A DNA stretch of 64,000 nucleotides from Acidobacteriota bacterium. GTDB lineage: Bacteria; Acidobacteriota; UBA6911. The DNA lies in the NCBI GenBank assembly GCA_012719355.1, contig JAAYAM010000100.1:1-64000 (forward strand), written 5' to 3'. The translations under genes were made by a program, and so were the position numbers. The stretch's first letter is position 1, and each line of letters opens with the position of its first letter. The notes under the pieces were generated by a model. The model was not told the DNA's origin. It ran no database searches and worked only from the letters and a program-made list of their open reading frames with translations. Positions 1 through 8,273 of the stretch are shown in pieces.

Positions 1-2
1 AG

Positions 3-464
3 AGGAGCGTGCTTGAGGGGAAGGGTGCGAAAGGGATTGAGGACACCAGGAGTTTCCATTCCGGAGTCGAATGCGTTTCGTGTCACATGAGTGAAGGCAA
101 CCACCTGATGAAAGTGATCAGGCCGGACGATCCGGAGTTGTCGGAAAAGCGCATCGATACCTGTACAGCATGTCACAAGGACAATAATCGGGAAGCACGC
201 GCCGAGCAGATACAAGAGTGGCAGAGGTGGTACAGGAAGGCGATGGATCCGGTGCAGGCCGATCTGAAAGCAATCGAAACCGCGCTCAAGCAGAACCCGG
301 ATATCCTGAACGCCGAACTGAAGGCGAAGTTGAACGACGTGAAGGCCAATATCGCCATAATAATCTCGGACCGATCCGAAGGAGCTCACAATCTCGACTT
401 TGCTCTCGAGATCATGTCCCTTGCGGCGGCTGACTTGAAGGAAATCCAGGCTGCCATGAAATAA
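3..464 (+). CDS. multihaem cytochrome c, C-terminal part (NrfA-like), cut by window edge
   Basis: The reading frame is open to the left edge, so this is the 3' part of a longer gene. A GTG at 9 exists, but it has no ribosome site in view and probably is not the start. Two c-type haem sites are visible, CVSCH and CTACH, about 22 and 53 residues after that GTG. They are followed by a long helical tail ending in an EGAHNLDFALEIM segment. Ammonia-forming cytochrome c nitrite reductases (NrfA) and relatives have a similar end: the last two haem motifs followed by long helices that contain a 'HN' segment. The protein would be periplasmic and act in electron transfer, perhaps nitrite or nitrogen-oxide reduction. 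The exact family cannot be fixed without the missing haems and the distal active-site motif. Confidence 0.7.
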   Translation, partial: RSVLEGKGAKGIEDTRSFHSGVECVSCHMSEGNHLMKVIRPDDPELSEKRIDTCTACHKDNNREARAEQIQEWQRWYRKAMDPVQADLKAIETALKQNPDILNAELKAKLNDVKANIAIIISDRSEGAHNLDFALEIMSLAAADLKEIQAAMK

Positions 465-469
465 TTCAT

Positions 470-491
470 GCCGGCCGCAGGGGCAGCCGGC
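470..491 (+). terminator. weak hairpin after the cytochrome gene
   Basis: GCCGGC at 470-475 is self-complementary to GCCGGC at 486-491 across a 10-base loop, six bases after the cytochrome stop codon and between two convergent genes. Only a short TTCC follows, so an intrinsic terminator is possible but not strong. Confidence 0.3.
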
Positions 492-539
492 TTCCGGGTC
501 GTCAGTCCCTGCTCATTCCCATCTCTGCCCGCAGCCGCC

Positions 540-1670
540 TTACTGCTTTTCCTGGATCTTCGAGCTGTGCCGCAGTATCACTGAAAACAGATCCCGGACG
601 AACTCTTCCGGCAGCCCAAGCGACTTACCCCATTCGTCGCGCTGGAGCATCATTCTTTTCTCCCGATCGGGATCGACGACCGGGGCGGCCTGGTTTGCTT
701 TCAGCTTTCCAATCCTGCGTACAACCTCGATCCGGTGTCCGAGCGCCGACAGTATCTGTTTGTCATAGCGGTCTATCATGCTGCGCAGATCGTGCTTGCG
801 CGGCCTGGCAGAGCTCTCCGGTCCCATTTTGCGCCGTTGTTTTGCCGCCTGCTCCCAGGCAACCGCGGTCGATTCGTCCGATATCCTGCTCTTAAGGTTG
901 GAAAGAGTTGCGCTGAAGCGATCGACGGCGTTCCCGACCGCTTCCTTGTTGGTCTCCAGAATTCCTTTCCAAATCCAGTAGTCTGAAGCCGCCAGGCGGG
1001 TCATTTCCAGAAATCCTCGCCCCGCGATCTTGTCGAGCATGGCATGCTCCGCATCGCCTGCCAGGGCCGTCTGCATGAGGGCGACGGCGACCAGTTGAGG
1101 AAGGTGGCTGACCAACGCCATGATACCGTCATGCTCTTCGGGATCCAGCGTTATCGGAACCGCCAGGAGGGTCTCCACAAGGTCCATAAGTGACAGCAGT
1201 GCGCCACGAGGTGTGTCCGGGTAAGGGCACAGGATATATACCCTGTCGCTGAACAGGAGCGGTTCAGCGGCTTCGACGCCGGAACGCTCTGATCCCGCCA
1301 TTGGATGCCCGCCGATGAAGTGAGCTCCGGGTGGCATGAGAGATTGTGCTTCCGACATGATGTTCCTCTTGGTGCTGCCGACGTCGGTCACCACGGTGTT
1401 CGGACGCACAAAAGGGCGGATCAGCCTGATAGTGTCCAGAATTGACTGGACGGGAGTCGACACGATGACAAAGGAGCTGTCGGGAACGTACATGCTCAGC
1501 TCGTCCATGGTCCCGATCTGGTCGGAAATCCCGGCTTCGCGCATCGCGGGAAGACGCTCCTTGAGATCAAGACACGCGATGGAGTATTCGGGCTTTCTTC
1601 TCTTGAGGGCAAGCGCCATCGAGCCGCCGATCAGCCCGCATCCGATTATCGTGATCTTTATATTGTCCAT
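540..1670 (-). CDS. tyrA: bifunctional prephenate dehydrogenase-chorismate mutase (T-protein, reversed domain order)
   Basis: The enzyme makes 4-hydroxyphenylpyruvate for tyrosine and also supplies its own prephenate from chorismate. The N-terminus carries an NAD(P)-binding fold, TIIGCGLIGGSMALALKRR (about residues 7-25). A prephenate dehydrogenase body follows, with the GGHPMAGSE substrate motif near residue 120. From about residue 290 the chain is an AroQ-type chorismate mutase (LRSMIDRYDKQILSALGHR ... KLKANQAAPVVDPDRE). Enterobacterial TyrA has the mutase first; here it is last, an order known in some other lineages. It starts 3 bases after the DAHP synthase gene, so the two are almost certainly one transcript under the upstream leader. 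There is no separate ACT domain. Start at ATG 1670. Confidence 0.93.
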   Translation of the reverse strand: MDNIKITIIGCGLIGGSMALALKRRKPEYSIACLDLKERLPAMREAGISDQIGTMDELSMYVPDSSFVIVSTPVQSILDTIRLIRPFVRPNTVVTDVGSTKRNIMSEAQSLMPPGAHFIGGHPMAGSERSGVEAAEPLLFSDRVYILCPYPDTPRGALLSLMDLVETLLAVPITLDPEEHDGIMALVSHLPQLVAVALMQTALAGDAEHAMLDKIAGRGFLEMTRLAASDYWIWKGILETNKEAVGNAVDRFSATLSNLKSRISDESTAVAWEQAAKQRRKMGPESSARPRKHDLRSMIDRYDKQILSALGHRIEVVRRIGKLKANQAAPVVDPDREKRMMLQRDEWGKSLGLPEEFVRDLFSVILRHSSKIQEKQ

Positions 1671-1673
1671 CTT

Positions 1674-2702
1674 TTACTTCGCCTTTCCCAAACGACGGCC
1701 TATTGTAGTCGCAATAATCCGGCAACGGTTCATGAGAAGACCAAATTCCTCAAACGTGAGTGACTGCGGTCCGTCCGAGAGAGCCTTGTCAGGGTTGGGA
1801 TGGATTTCCACCATGATTCCGTCCGCGCCCGCCGCAACTGCCGCCCTGGCCATCGGTGCCACGAACCGCCGTGTCCCCACTCCATGGCTTGGGTCCACGA
1901 TAATCGGCAGGTGCGACAGGTGCTTTATCACCGGGACCGCGGAGATATCGAGCGTATTGCGCGTGGCATTCTCAAACGTCCTGATCCCGCGCTCGCAAAG
2001 GATGACGTCCGGGTTTCCTTCAGTCAGAATATACTCGGCGCTCATCAGCCATTCCTGGATTGTCGCGGACATTCCGCGTTTTAGAAGGATCGGTTTGTTC
2101 ACCTGTCCGAGTGCAGTCAGGAGGGGATAGTTCTGCATGTTACGGGCGCCCACTTGCAACAGGTCCGCATATTGGGCCACGGCGTCGATCTGTTCAATTG
2201 ACATTACCTCGGTCACGACCGACAGGCCTCGCTTGTCGGCGGCCTTTCGCAGCAGCTTCAACCCCTCTATTCCAAGACCCTGATATGAGTAGGGGGATGA
2301 GCGGGGTTTGAATGCGCCGCCCCGGAGCAGCTGTGCGCCCGCGGAAGCGACCATTTCGGCGCTGGCCTCAATCTGCTCCTCGTTTTCTACCGCGCAGGGG
2401 CCCGCCATAACCGTGACCTCTCGTCCACCCACGAGGCTGATCTCTCCCACCCGGACTATGCTGTCTTCGGGGTGAAACTCCCGGCTTGCCAACTTGTAAG
2501 GTGTCGACACCATCACCACGTCGCGGATTCCCGGCATCATCGATACCGCGGCGATGTCCAACCGGTTCCGGTCGCCGACAACTCCTATGATTGTGTGTTC
2601 CACTCCGTCCGACCTGTGCACATCCAGGCCGGCTTCGCGGATCTTCTGTTGCACCGCGTTGATCTGCGCTTCGGTTGCTTTAGCTTCACATACGATGATC
2701 AT
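1674..2702 (-). CDS. aroF: 3-deoxy-7-phosphoheptulonate synthase, type I-beta, with N-terminal regulatory domain
   Basis: This is the first step of the shikimate pathway, PEP plus erythrose-4-phosphate to DAHP. After a ferredoxin-like regulatory domain (about residues 1-70, beginning [17 protein letters not shown]), the barrel shows [70 protein letters not shown] and VDPSHGVG, all diagnostic of KDO8PS-like DAHP synthases. Thermotoga-type enzymes with this N-terminal domain are feedback-inhibited by Tyr/Phe (family knowledge). The open frame extends 10 codons further upstream. ATG 2702 is preferred because GAGAGG lies six to seven bases ahead, and a longer start would place the attenuator hairpin inside the gene. 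The barrel of the fusion protein at 4462-6468 is a paralogue. Confidence 0.94.
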   Translation of the reverse strand: MIIVCEAKATEAQINAVQQKIREAGLDVHRSDGVEHTIIGVVGDRNRLDIAAVSMMPGIRDVVMVSTPYKLASREFHPEDSIVRVGEISLVGGREVTVMAGPCAVENEEQIEASAEMVASAGAQLLRGGAFKPRSSPYSYQGLGIEGLKLLRKAADKRGLSVVTEVMSIEQIDAVAQYADLLQVGARNMQNYPLLTALGQVNKPILLKRGMSATIQEWLMSAEYILTEGNPDVILCERGIRTFENATRNTLDISAVPVIKHLSHLPIIVDPSHGVGTRRFVAPMARAAVAAGADGIMVEIHPNPDKALSDGPQSLTFEEFGLLMNRCRIIATTIGRRLGKAK

Positions 2703-2724
2703 GGAGAACCTCTCTAAACGCGAA

Positions 2725-2795
2725 CGGCCCACCGGGTCATCCTGGTGGGCCGCATTATTCTTTCTGATTCCACGAAGAAAGGGAAACGCAGGCCC
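2725..2795 (-). promoter_or_regulatory. putative transcription attenuator of aroF-tyrA
   Basis: On the minus strand a 9-bp stem (CGGCCCACC / GGTGGGCCG, bases 2744-2752 and 2725-2733) with a 10-base loop stands just ahead of the aroF ribosome site. GGGCC at 2791-2795, directly after the leader-peptide stop codon, can pair instead with GGCCC at 2747-2751, the 5' arm of that stem. A ribosome stalled at the leader's Phe/Tyr codons would leave GGGCC free to form this antiterminator. A ribosome reaching the stop would cover it and let the 9-bp stem form. A small middle hairpin (CTTTCT/AGAAAG) lies between them. The bases after the stem (TTCGCGTTT) are not a clean U-run, so termination could be Rho-assisted, or the stem may hinder translation. 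Confidence 0.55.
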
Positions 2796-2846
2796 TCAGG
2801 GGTCCGTCGCGTATGAGCTAAAGCAGTAATAGAAGCGTCTGCTCAT
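2796..2846 (-). CDS. aromatic leader peptide, 16 residues
   Basis: ATG at 2846, 8 bases after AGGA, opens a 16-codon frame reading MSRRFYYCFSSYATDP and then TGA. Five of the ten residues from 5 to 14 are not aromatic, but Phe-Tyr-Tyr-x-Phe and a further Tyr are packed into residues 5-12. This is far above background and is placed ahead of genes for the common and Tyr-specific aromatic steps. It is too short to be detected by ordinary gene finding. The arrangement parallels the pheA and trp leader peptides of enterobacteria, where ribosome stalling senses charged tRNA. Here the codons suggest sensing of both tRNA-Tyr and tRNA-Phe. The stop codon abuts the antiterminator arm, as the model requires. 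Translation itself is inferred. Confidence 0.6.
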   Translation of the reverse strand: MSRRFYYCFSSYATDP

Positions 2847-2868
2847 CTTTCTCTTCCTTCCGCTGACA

Positions 2869-2874
2869 ATAGTA
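2869..2874 (-). promoter_or_regulatory. candidate extended -10 element for the leader-aroF-tyrA transcript
   Basis: On the minus strand TGCTACTAT (TGn plus TACTAT, 4-5 of 6 matches to TATAAT) would start transcription about 15 bases before the leader-peptide ATG. No good -35 hexamer is evident. The rest of 2875-3063 shows no further element that I can name; it must also hold the promoter of the divergent hydrolase gene. Confidence 0.35.
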
Positions 2875-3063
2875 GCAGAATTTCCACTCGGCAGTATTCG
2901 AAATTCTTCGAGGCAGATTGCGCGCATTTAGCCACAGGTCCGGCATGCGACATGGTTTTGCAGCAATTATCCCTTCGTGATAATCATACCTTGTGGGAGG
3001 ATATATGGGCGAATCGGGCAGTCGAATGCTGAGAGGACGGGTTTATAAGATGAGCCCTTGTTA

Positions 3064-3711
3064 ATGGAGACTGGAAACGTGATTGTCAGGCAAATGGAAG
3101 TTGGAAATTTCAACATATTCAGTTACCTGGTGGCCGACGAGCGGTTCAGGGAAGGGTTGTTCATAGATCCGGCGGCTGAACCTGACCTTCTTCTGAAAGA
3201 AGCGGCCGATCATGAGCTGTCGATAAAATATATCGTGAACACTCATTCCCATATTGATCATGTGATGGGTAATAGTGAGATGGTGCGGAGGACCGGAGCG
3301 AAAATTGTCATTCACGAAGCCGACGCGCCGGGTCTTCTCGACACTCCCAGGAACCTGCTGGAAATGTTCGGAGCGGTGCCTTCGCCCATGGCGGACATTC
3401 TGGTGTCCGACGGTCAGGAAATACGGGTTGGAGATGTCTCGCTGCGTGTGATCCATACGCCGGGCCACACTCCGGGAGGCATGTGTCTTTATCTTGAAGG
3501 AATGGTCTTTACCGGAGACACGCTCTTTGTCGGCTCAATTGGAAGGACTGATTTCCCGGGTTGCTCGTACGAGGATCTGGAACGATCGATAAGGACGAGA
3601 CTCTATACGCTTCCCGGAGAGACTATCGTGTATCCGGGACATAATTACGGGTCGTCTCCGTCATCCACCATTCAGCAGGAGCGCCGCACCAACGCTTTCA
3701 TCCGCGATTAG
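3064..3711 (+). CDS. metallo-beta-lactamase-fold hydrolase (glyoxalase II-like)
   Basis: The dinuclear metal site is intact: THSHIDH (HxHxDH), the later histidine in HTPGHTPGG, the bridging Asp in FTGDTLF, and the last His in YPGHNYG. At about 215 residues and without an extra helical domain it matches the small glyoxalase II-like/persulfide-dioxygenase-like branch rather than beta-lactamases. A thioester or related small metabolite is the likely substrate. ATG 3064 is used; a TTG at 3058 is in the same frame and neither has a clear ribosome site. The gene runs toward the disulfide oxidoreductase gene and ends 2 bases from its stop, so the two are not co-transcribed. Confidence 0.85.
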   Translation: METGNVIVRQMEVGNFNIFSYLVADERFREGLFIDPAAEPDLLLKEAADHELSIKYIVNTHSHIDHVMGNSEMVRRTGAKIVIHEADAPGLLDTPRNLLEMFGAVPSPMADILVSDGQEIRVGDVSLRVIHTPGHTPGGMCLYLEGMVFTGDTLFVGSIGRTDFPGCSYEDLERSIRTRLYTLPGETIVYPGHNYGSSPSSTIQQERRTNAFIRD

Positions 3712-3713
3712 CG

Positions 3714-4370
3714 CTAACCGGAGCCGGTCTTCTCCACGGCTTCCAGTATCGTGCTTAACAGCATAGACTCGGGCCCGGATCCTTCGATCACATACTCCTC
3801 GTTGATGACGGTTTTCGGCACGCCGCGAACGGAGTATTTCTGTGCGAGGTGAGGGAATTCCGATATCTCGACGGCATCGGCGGTGATGAGAGAGTTTTCC
3901 ATGGCAGCCTGGTGAGCCAGCCGCACCGCAGCCGGGCAGTACGGTCAGGTAGGAGTCGTGAACACCTGCAGGTGTACAGGAACCTTGATATCCTGCAAGG
4001 CCTTCCTGGTTTCATCCGAAAGGCCGGACTCATTCCTCGACACCATCAAAATCGCGTCGAGGAGGGAAGAGAATTCGTAGCCTGCCGGTATACCGTAAAA
4101 CCGTATCCCGGAGGCACCGCCGTTCGAGACCACGGTTGCCGGGATTTTGTCGATCCTGTAGCTCCTGACCTGTTCCTGGTCGGTCTTGAAGTCGTAAACC
4201 TCAATTCTGATTTTTTCCTCAATTGACGAGAGCTCCTCAAGCAGCTCCCGCGTTTCACGGCAGAAATCACATTCAACATCCTGGGTGAAATAGCTGAGGG
4301 TCACGTCGGAACGCATGTCCCTGAGCCGCTCCTTCACGGCAGGTCTATCAGCATCTTTGATGAAGCTCAT
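3714..4370 (-). CDS. protein disulfide oxidoreductase (two thioredoxin folds), probable selenoprotein with UGA at codon 142
   Basis: Two open segments in the same frame (4370-3948 and 3944-3714) are separated only by TGA at 3945-3947. Read through, they give one 218-residue protein. Its first thioredoxin fold has CDFC (residues 34-37). The second has VFTTPT-UGA-PYCPAAVRLAHQ, exactly where PDO-family proteins (Pyrococcus/Thermotoga type) have VFTTPTCPYC. UGA thus replaces the attacking cysteine, giving U-P-Y-C. Both folds keep the cis-Pro motif (KIPATVV, GVPKTVI). A SECIS-like stem-loop follows the UGA. The role would be cytoplasmic thiol-disulfide exchange. Co-transcription with the upstream pheA-aroF fusion (91 bases away) is possible. 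A nonsense mutation is the alternative, but the sequence after UGA is fully conserved in character. Start ATG 4370 with GGGAGA upstream. Confidence 0.82.
3917..3947 (-). promoter_or_regulatory. bacterial SECIS-like hairpin with its UGA codon
   Basis: On the minus strand UGA (3947-3945) is followed after nine bases by CCGGCTGC (3935-3928), loop GGT (3927-3925), GCGGCTGG (3924-3917). This gives eight pairs, two of them G-U. The GGU lies 18-20 bases after UGA. In Escherichia coli fdhF the SelB-recognised GGU loop sits at nearly the same distance and is also closed by GC pairs (from memory of that element). Stem, loop and spacing therefore fit a bacterial SECIS. Confidence 0.68.
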
Positions 4371-4461
4371 GATGTCTCTCCCGGGGGGAAGAGTTCAGTT
4401 GTCCCGCTACCTTTCGATCAATTCTACTCTGAGGATCCCCCGGTTTGAAGATCCGCGACCG

Positions 4462-6468
4462 TCAGCTCTGATAGAGACGACGCATCAGCTCCGCGAATTG
4501 TGGGAAGTGCAGCGCCTGTGGACCGTCGCTCAATGCTTCTTCCGGTTCAGGATGGATTTCGATGATGAGGCCATGCGGACCGACCGCATGCGCCGCCAGC
4601 GCCAACGGCACCACCAGCTCTCTCCGGCCTGCGGCATGTGATGGATCGACCACTATTGGAAGATGCGTCAAACTTCTGAGGATCGGGATGGATCCAAGGT
4701 CGAGCGTGTTGCGGGTTGCAGTCTCGAAGGTTCTGATGCCGCGCTCGCAAAGGATGACCTGGTGATTGCCATGCGCGAGAATGTACTCGGCAGCGTTCAG
4801 GAATTCCTCCATTGTCGACATCATGCCGCGCTTCAGGAGAATCGGGCGATTCGAACGTCCGGCTTCGTTCAGAAGGCTGAAATTTTGCATATTGCGCGCC
4901 CCGATCTGTAGGACGTCGGCATAGCGTGACACGGGTTCCACATCCGCTGGAGACAGGACTTCAGTGACTATGGGCAGGTCATATTCTCTCCCGGCTTCGG
5001 CCAGCATTTCCAGGCCTTCAAATCCCAGGCCCTGGAAGCTGTAGGGAGATGTCCTGGGTTTGAAGCAGCCTCCACGCAACAACTGACCACCGTGTTCCCG
5101 CACGTACCTTGCGCATTTGTGGATCTGTTCCCGCGACTCGACCGCGCAGGGACCGGCGATGACGACAAATCCTGGACCGCCTATCCTGACTCCTCGTACC
5201 GAGATGATCGTATCATCAGCCCTGTGCATGCGGCTCGCCAGCCTGTAGCTCACCTTCTCCTTCTTCTTCTCGCCGGGTTCGGATGTGGCCGGATCACTCT
5301 CCGGCATTCCACCTGCGAGGATCTCGACTTTGGGTGCAGTCCTGGCGCGGTGCTGCATCGGGTAGCATCCCAGGACTTTCAGTGATGTGGTTGCGGACCT
5401 CAGCTTTTCGAGCGCCTCTGATACCGTCGGATCCGCGATGTTCCCCTCGAAATCAAGGTAGAAGAGGTACTGAAACGGCATGCCGGGAATGGGCCGGCTT
5501 TCGAGCTTCGACAGGTTTATCCTGTACTGGTGCAGGAGGGCCAGCGCTTTGAGCAGGGAGCCTTCCTCGTGAGGTGTGGCCATTATCAGCGAAGTCTTGC
5601 ACGGAATGCGAAGGTCGATAGTCGCCGGTTTCTTTGCAAGAACGAGAAAGCGCGTGAAGTTGTTCTGCTGATCCTCTATGTTCCGCCGCAGTACCTTCAA
5701 ACCATACAGCCTGCCGGCGTCTTCCCCGGCTATTGCCGCTGTGGACGGGTCTCCTTCATCCCGGACCTTCTTGACCGCCATCGCCGAATCGGGGCAGGTA
5801 AGGGTCTGGCAGTTCGGAAGCTTCGAGACGAATTTCATGCACTCGGTCAGCGCCTGCGGGTGGGCGCAGATCCGACGAATACTGCTTATCGGTATATCGT
5901 CGAGTGCGAGAAGACTCAGCTCGATCCGCAGCACTTCCTCTCCCACGATGGACAGCTGTGCACAGGAGAGAAGATCGTAGACCTCGTTGATGCTGCCGGC
6001 AGTGGTATTCTCGACCGGGAGGATGCCATAGTCCGCTTCTTCATTTTCAACTGCATCAACAATCCCCTCCATCGTGTCGGATCCGACGAACACCGTCTGA
6101 TCTATGAAAGGAGCAAAAAACTTCTGTCCGGCCAACTGGCTGTAAGCCCCTTCAATGCCCAGAAAAACCACACGCTTGATGCCGGATTTGTCGTAGTCGA
6201 GAAGGTGGAGTTGCTGAGACCGGATCGAGTCGTCGATGATTTCATGAAAAACCCTTGTGACCAGGTGCGCGTCCAGTCCGACGCCACGCCCCATCGAAAT
6301 GAGGTGCTCCAGCACCTGCTCCTCCCTGAGTTCATCGCGGAGCGGGGTCCCAAGCTCGGACTTGGTTCTGATTATCTGCTCTGCAAGTTTACGCCTGGCG
6401 GCGAGAGCCTCGATAATTCGCTGGTCCACCGAGTTGATTTCATCCCTGATCTTCTCCAGGTCTTCCAT
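4462..6468 (-). CDS. pheA-aroF: chorismate mutase-prephenate dehydratase-ACT-DAHP synthase fusion
   Basis: One 668-residue chain carries four domains. An AroQ chorismate mutase covers about residues 1-90 ([19 protein letters not shown]). A prephenate dehydratase covers about 93-280 ([37 protein letters not shown], catalytic NNFTRF). An ACT domain with the phenylalanine-binding ESRP motif lies at about 290-365. After a charged linker a complete type I-beta DAHP synthase barrel covers about 400-668 ([59 protein letters not shown]). It would catalyse the first shikimate step and the last two steps to phenylpyruvate, probably with Phe acting on the ACT domain. P-protein (mutase-dehydratase-ACT) is common; adding DAHP synthase is not an arrangement I know as standard. 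RBS AGGGAG precedes ATG 6468. No Phe-rich leader peptide was found upstream. Confidence 0.93.
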   Translation of the reverse strand: MEDLEKIRDEINSVDQRIIEALAARRKLAEQIIRTKSELGTPLRDELREEQVLEHLISMGRGVGLDAHLVTRVFHEIIDDSIRSQQLHLLDYDKSGIKRVVFLGIEGAYSQLAGQKFFAPFIDQTVFVGSDTMEGIVDAVENEEADYGILPVENTTAGSINEVYDLLSCAQLSIVGEEVLRIELSLLALDDIPISSIRRICAHPQALTECMKFVSKLPNCQTLTCPDSAMAVKKVRDEGDPSTAAIAGEDAGRLYGLKVLRRNIEDQQNNFTRFLVLAKKPATIDLRIPCKTSLIMATPHEEGSLLKALALLHQYRINLSKLESRPIPGMPFQYLFYLDFEGNIADPTVSEALEKLRSATTSLKVLGCYPMQHRARTAPKVEILAGGMPESDPATSEPGEKKKEKVSYRLASRMHRADDTIISVRGVRIGGPGFVVIAGPCAVESREQIHKCARYVREHGGQLLRGGCFKPRTSPYSFQGLGFEGLEMLAEAGREYDLPIVTEVLSPADVEPVSRYADVLQIGARNMQNFSLLNEAGRSNRPILLKRGMMSTMEEFLNAAEYILAHGNHQVILCERGIRTFETATRNTLDLGSIPILRSLTHLPIVVDPSHAAGRRELVVPLALAAHAVGPHGLIIEIHPEPEEALSDGPQALHFPQFAELMRRLYQS

Positions 6469-6670
6469 GCCTATCTCCCTTTTTACAGATCCTAATGAAA
6501 ATACAATTGTCCCACAGTTGCCCCGAGTCTAGAATAGCGGCTGTGGATAAACTCCTGGTCTCCGCGCCTTGGCAGGGGAGAGGGCGCCCTTGCTGAAAGT
6601 GGCTGTGTTTCGACTCTGATCATAAAACCCCGTTCAGGTTGTACATGCTGTGAAACCGGAATCGCCCGAT

Positions 6671-8062
6671 ATGCCTGACCCACTTACGAGAACAGGCGGG
6701 AACCCTTCTCCCGGGGCGAAGTCTGCGCTGACGCTACTCCTCCTGATCAATCTGTTCAACTACATTGACCGGCAGGTTCTTGCCGCAGTGATCGGTCCGA
6801 TAAAGAAGACCTTTTTCAATTACGAAGGCGGTGCGGCGCTTACCGGCAATCACTACCTTGATTCTGCAATAGAGTGGTTTCAGATGCGTCTTGGATTCAA
6901 ACCTGAAGACGCCCTCCTTGGTCTGCTCGGTACTGCATTCATGCTGATGTACATGATAGGGGCGCCCGTATTTGCGCGCGTCGCCGAAAAGAAATCGAGA
7001 TGGTTCATCGTCGGCGCGGGGGTGATTCTCTGGAGCCTGGCGAGCGGAGCATCCGGGCTTGCCGGCACCTTTGTGGTCCTTCTTCTCACCCGTTGTTTCG
7101 TGGGGATAGGTGAAGCGGCATACGGACCGGTAGCCCCCGATATGATTTCGGACCTGTATCCGATCAGAACCAGGGGGCGCGTCCTCGCCTGGTTCTACAT
7201 CGCTATTCCGGTCGGAAGCGCACTCGGTTATGTTCTGGGCGGGCTGGTGGCGAACTCCAACATCGGGGGCTGGGCCGCCGGCTGGTCGGGGATCGAATTC
7301 GAGAGCTGGCGCTGGGCTTTTTTCATTGTGACACTTCCCGGAATTGTGCTGGGGCTGCAGAGCTTTTTCATGCGAGAGCCTCCCCGCGAGAAGACACCCA
7401 AAGTGACACGCCTCTCTGCGGCGACATGGCGCAAGTATGGAGTTCTGATGCGCACGCCCTCCTATGTCCTGTGCACTCTCGGGATGACTGCTATGACTTT
7501 TGCCATCGGCGGCATCGCTTTCTGGATGCCCTACTATCTGGAAAGCCGGCCCGGCGCTCCGCCCAATTCGACCATTGTCTTCGGCGGCATCACCGCAGTC
7601 GCGGGACTCTCGGCTACACTGCTTGGAGGAATAGCCGGAGACAAACTGCGTGAACGCTTCCCCGGGTCCTATTTTCTCGTTTCGGGCGCCGCAATGATCG
7701 TCGGCTTCCCGCTATTCCTGGCTGCCCTGCATGCTCCCTTCCCGTGGCTGATCTGGGTCTTCATCTTTCTCGCCTGCTTCTGTCTTTTCTTCAATACCGG
7801 GCCGACCAATACGATTCTGGCAAACGTCAGTCATCCTTCAATGCGCGCAGTGGCTTTTGCACTGAATATTTTCGTGATACATGCCTTCGGGGATGTCATC
7901 TCTCCCGTCGTCATAGGACTTCTGAACGACTTGCTGGACGACATGAATAAGTCATTTCTGATTGTCGGCCTTATGTTTCTTGTTGCCGGTGTTCTGTGGC
8001 TCGTGGGAGCACGCTATCTCAAGCGGGACACCGAACAGGCCCCGTTACGCCTGGCTGACTAG
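6671..8062 (+). CDS. MFS transporter, spinster-like
   Basis: A major facilitator superfamily carrier with about twelve hydrophobic helices. The first helix ends NYIDRQVLAAVIGPIKK, and the loop after helix 2 carries FARVAEKKSRWF, as in spinster/hexuronate-type MFS proteins. GEAAYGPVAPDMISDLYP in helix 4-5 and two long central stretches are also typical. A roughly 30-residue insertion between helices 1 and 2 (about residues 45-75) is seen in the spinster branch. Substrate unknown; lipids, sugar phosphates and organic acids are transported by relatives. ATG 6671 is chosen; a GTG at 6650 in frame would add seven residues and neither start has a clear ribosome site. No obvious partner gene adjoins it. 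Confidence 0.85.
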   Translation: MPDPLTRTGGNPSPGAKSALTLLLLINLFNYIDRQVLAAVIGPIKKTFFNYEGGAALTGNHYLDSAIEWFQMRLGFKPEDALLGLLGTAFMLMYMIGAPVFARVAEKKSRWFIVGAGVILWSLASGASGLAGTFVVLLLTRCFVGIGEAAYGPVAPDMISDLYPIRTRGRVLAWFYIAIPVGSALGYVLGGLVANSNIGGWAAGWSGIEFESWRWAFFIVTLPGIVLGLQSFFMREPPREKTPKVTRLSAATWRKYGVLMRTPSYVLCTLGMTAMTFAIGGIAFWMPYYLESRPGAPPNSTIVFGGITAVAGLSATLLGGIAGDKLRERFPGSYFLVSGAAMIVGFPLFLAALHAPFPWLIWVFIFLACFCLFFNTGPTNTILANVSHPSMRAVAFALNIFVIHAFGDVISPVVIGLLNDLLDDMNKSFLIVGLMFLVAGVLWLVGARYLKRDTEQAPLRLAD

Positions 8063-8273
8063 TGAGTAGAACTACCCTCCCCCATATGGGTATTTCAGCG
8101 GATTCCGTCTCTGGCGGAACGATGGTTGAATAGCGGTCACAAGCTGATGTAATCGGCGGCATCAAAAGAGCCCCCCCGAGGCGTGTCCATCCCCGCCGGA
8201 TGCCAACCGTCGGCAAGAATCATTAACTCCTTTCCATTAATTCTGTATCTGGAATAGCAAGGCAGGAAGACAC

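Noticed and set aside
3945-3947. TGA read as an ordinary stop, making the disulfide oxidoreductase a pseudogene or two short genes
   Set aside because: The downstream 76 codons keep a complete thioredoxin fold in frame, TGA falls exactly on the active-site Cys, and a SECIS-like hairpin is correctly spaced. A random nonsense mutation would not be expected to show all three.
5530-6495. 321-codon plus-strand open frame
   Set aside because: It lies wholly opposite the chorismate mutase-dehydratase part of the fusion gene and has no family motifs; it is a shadow frame.
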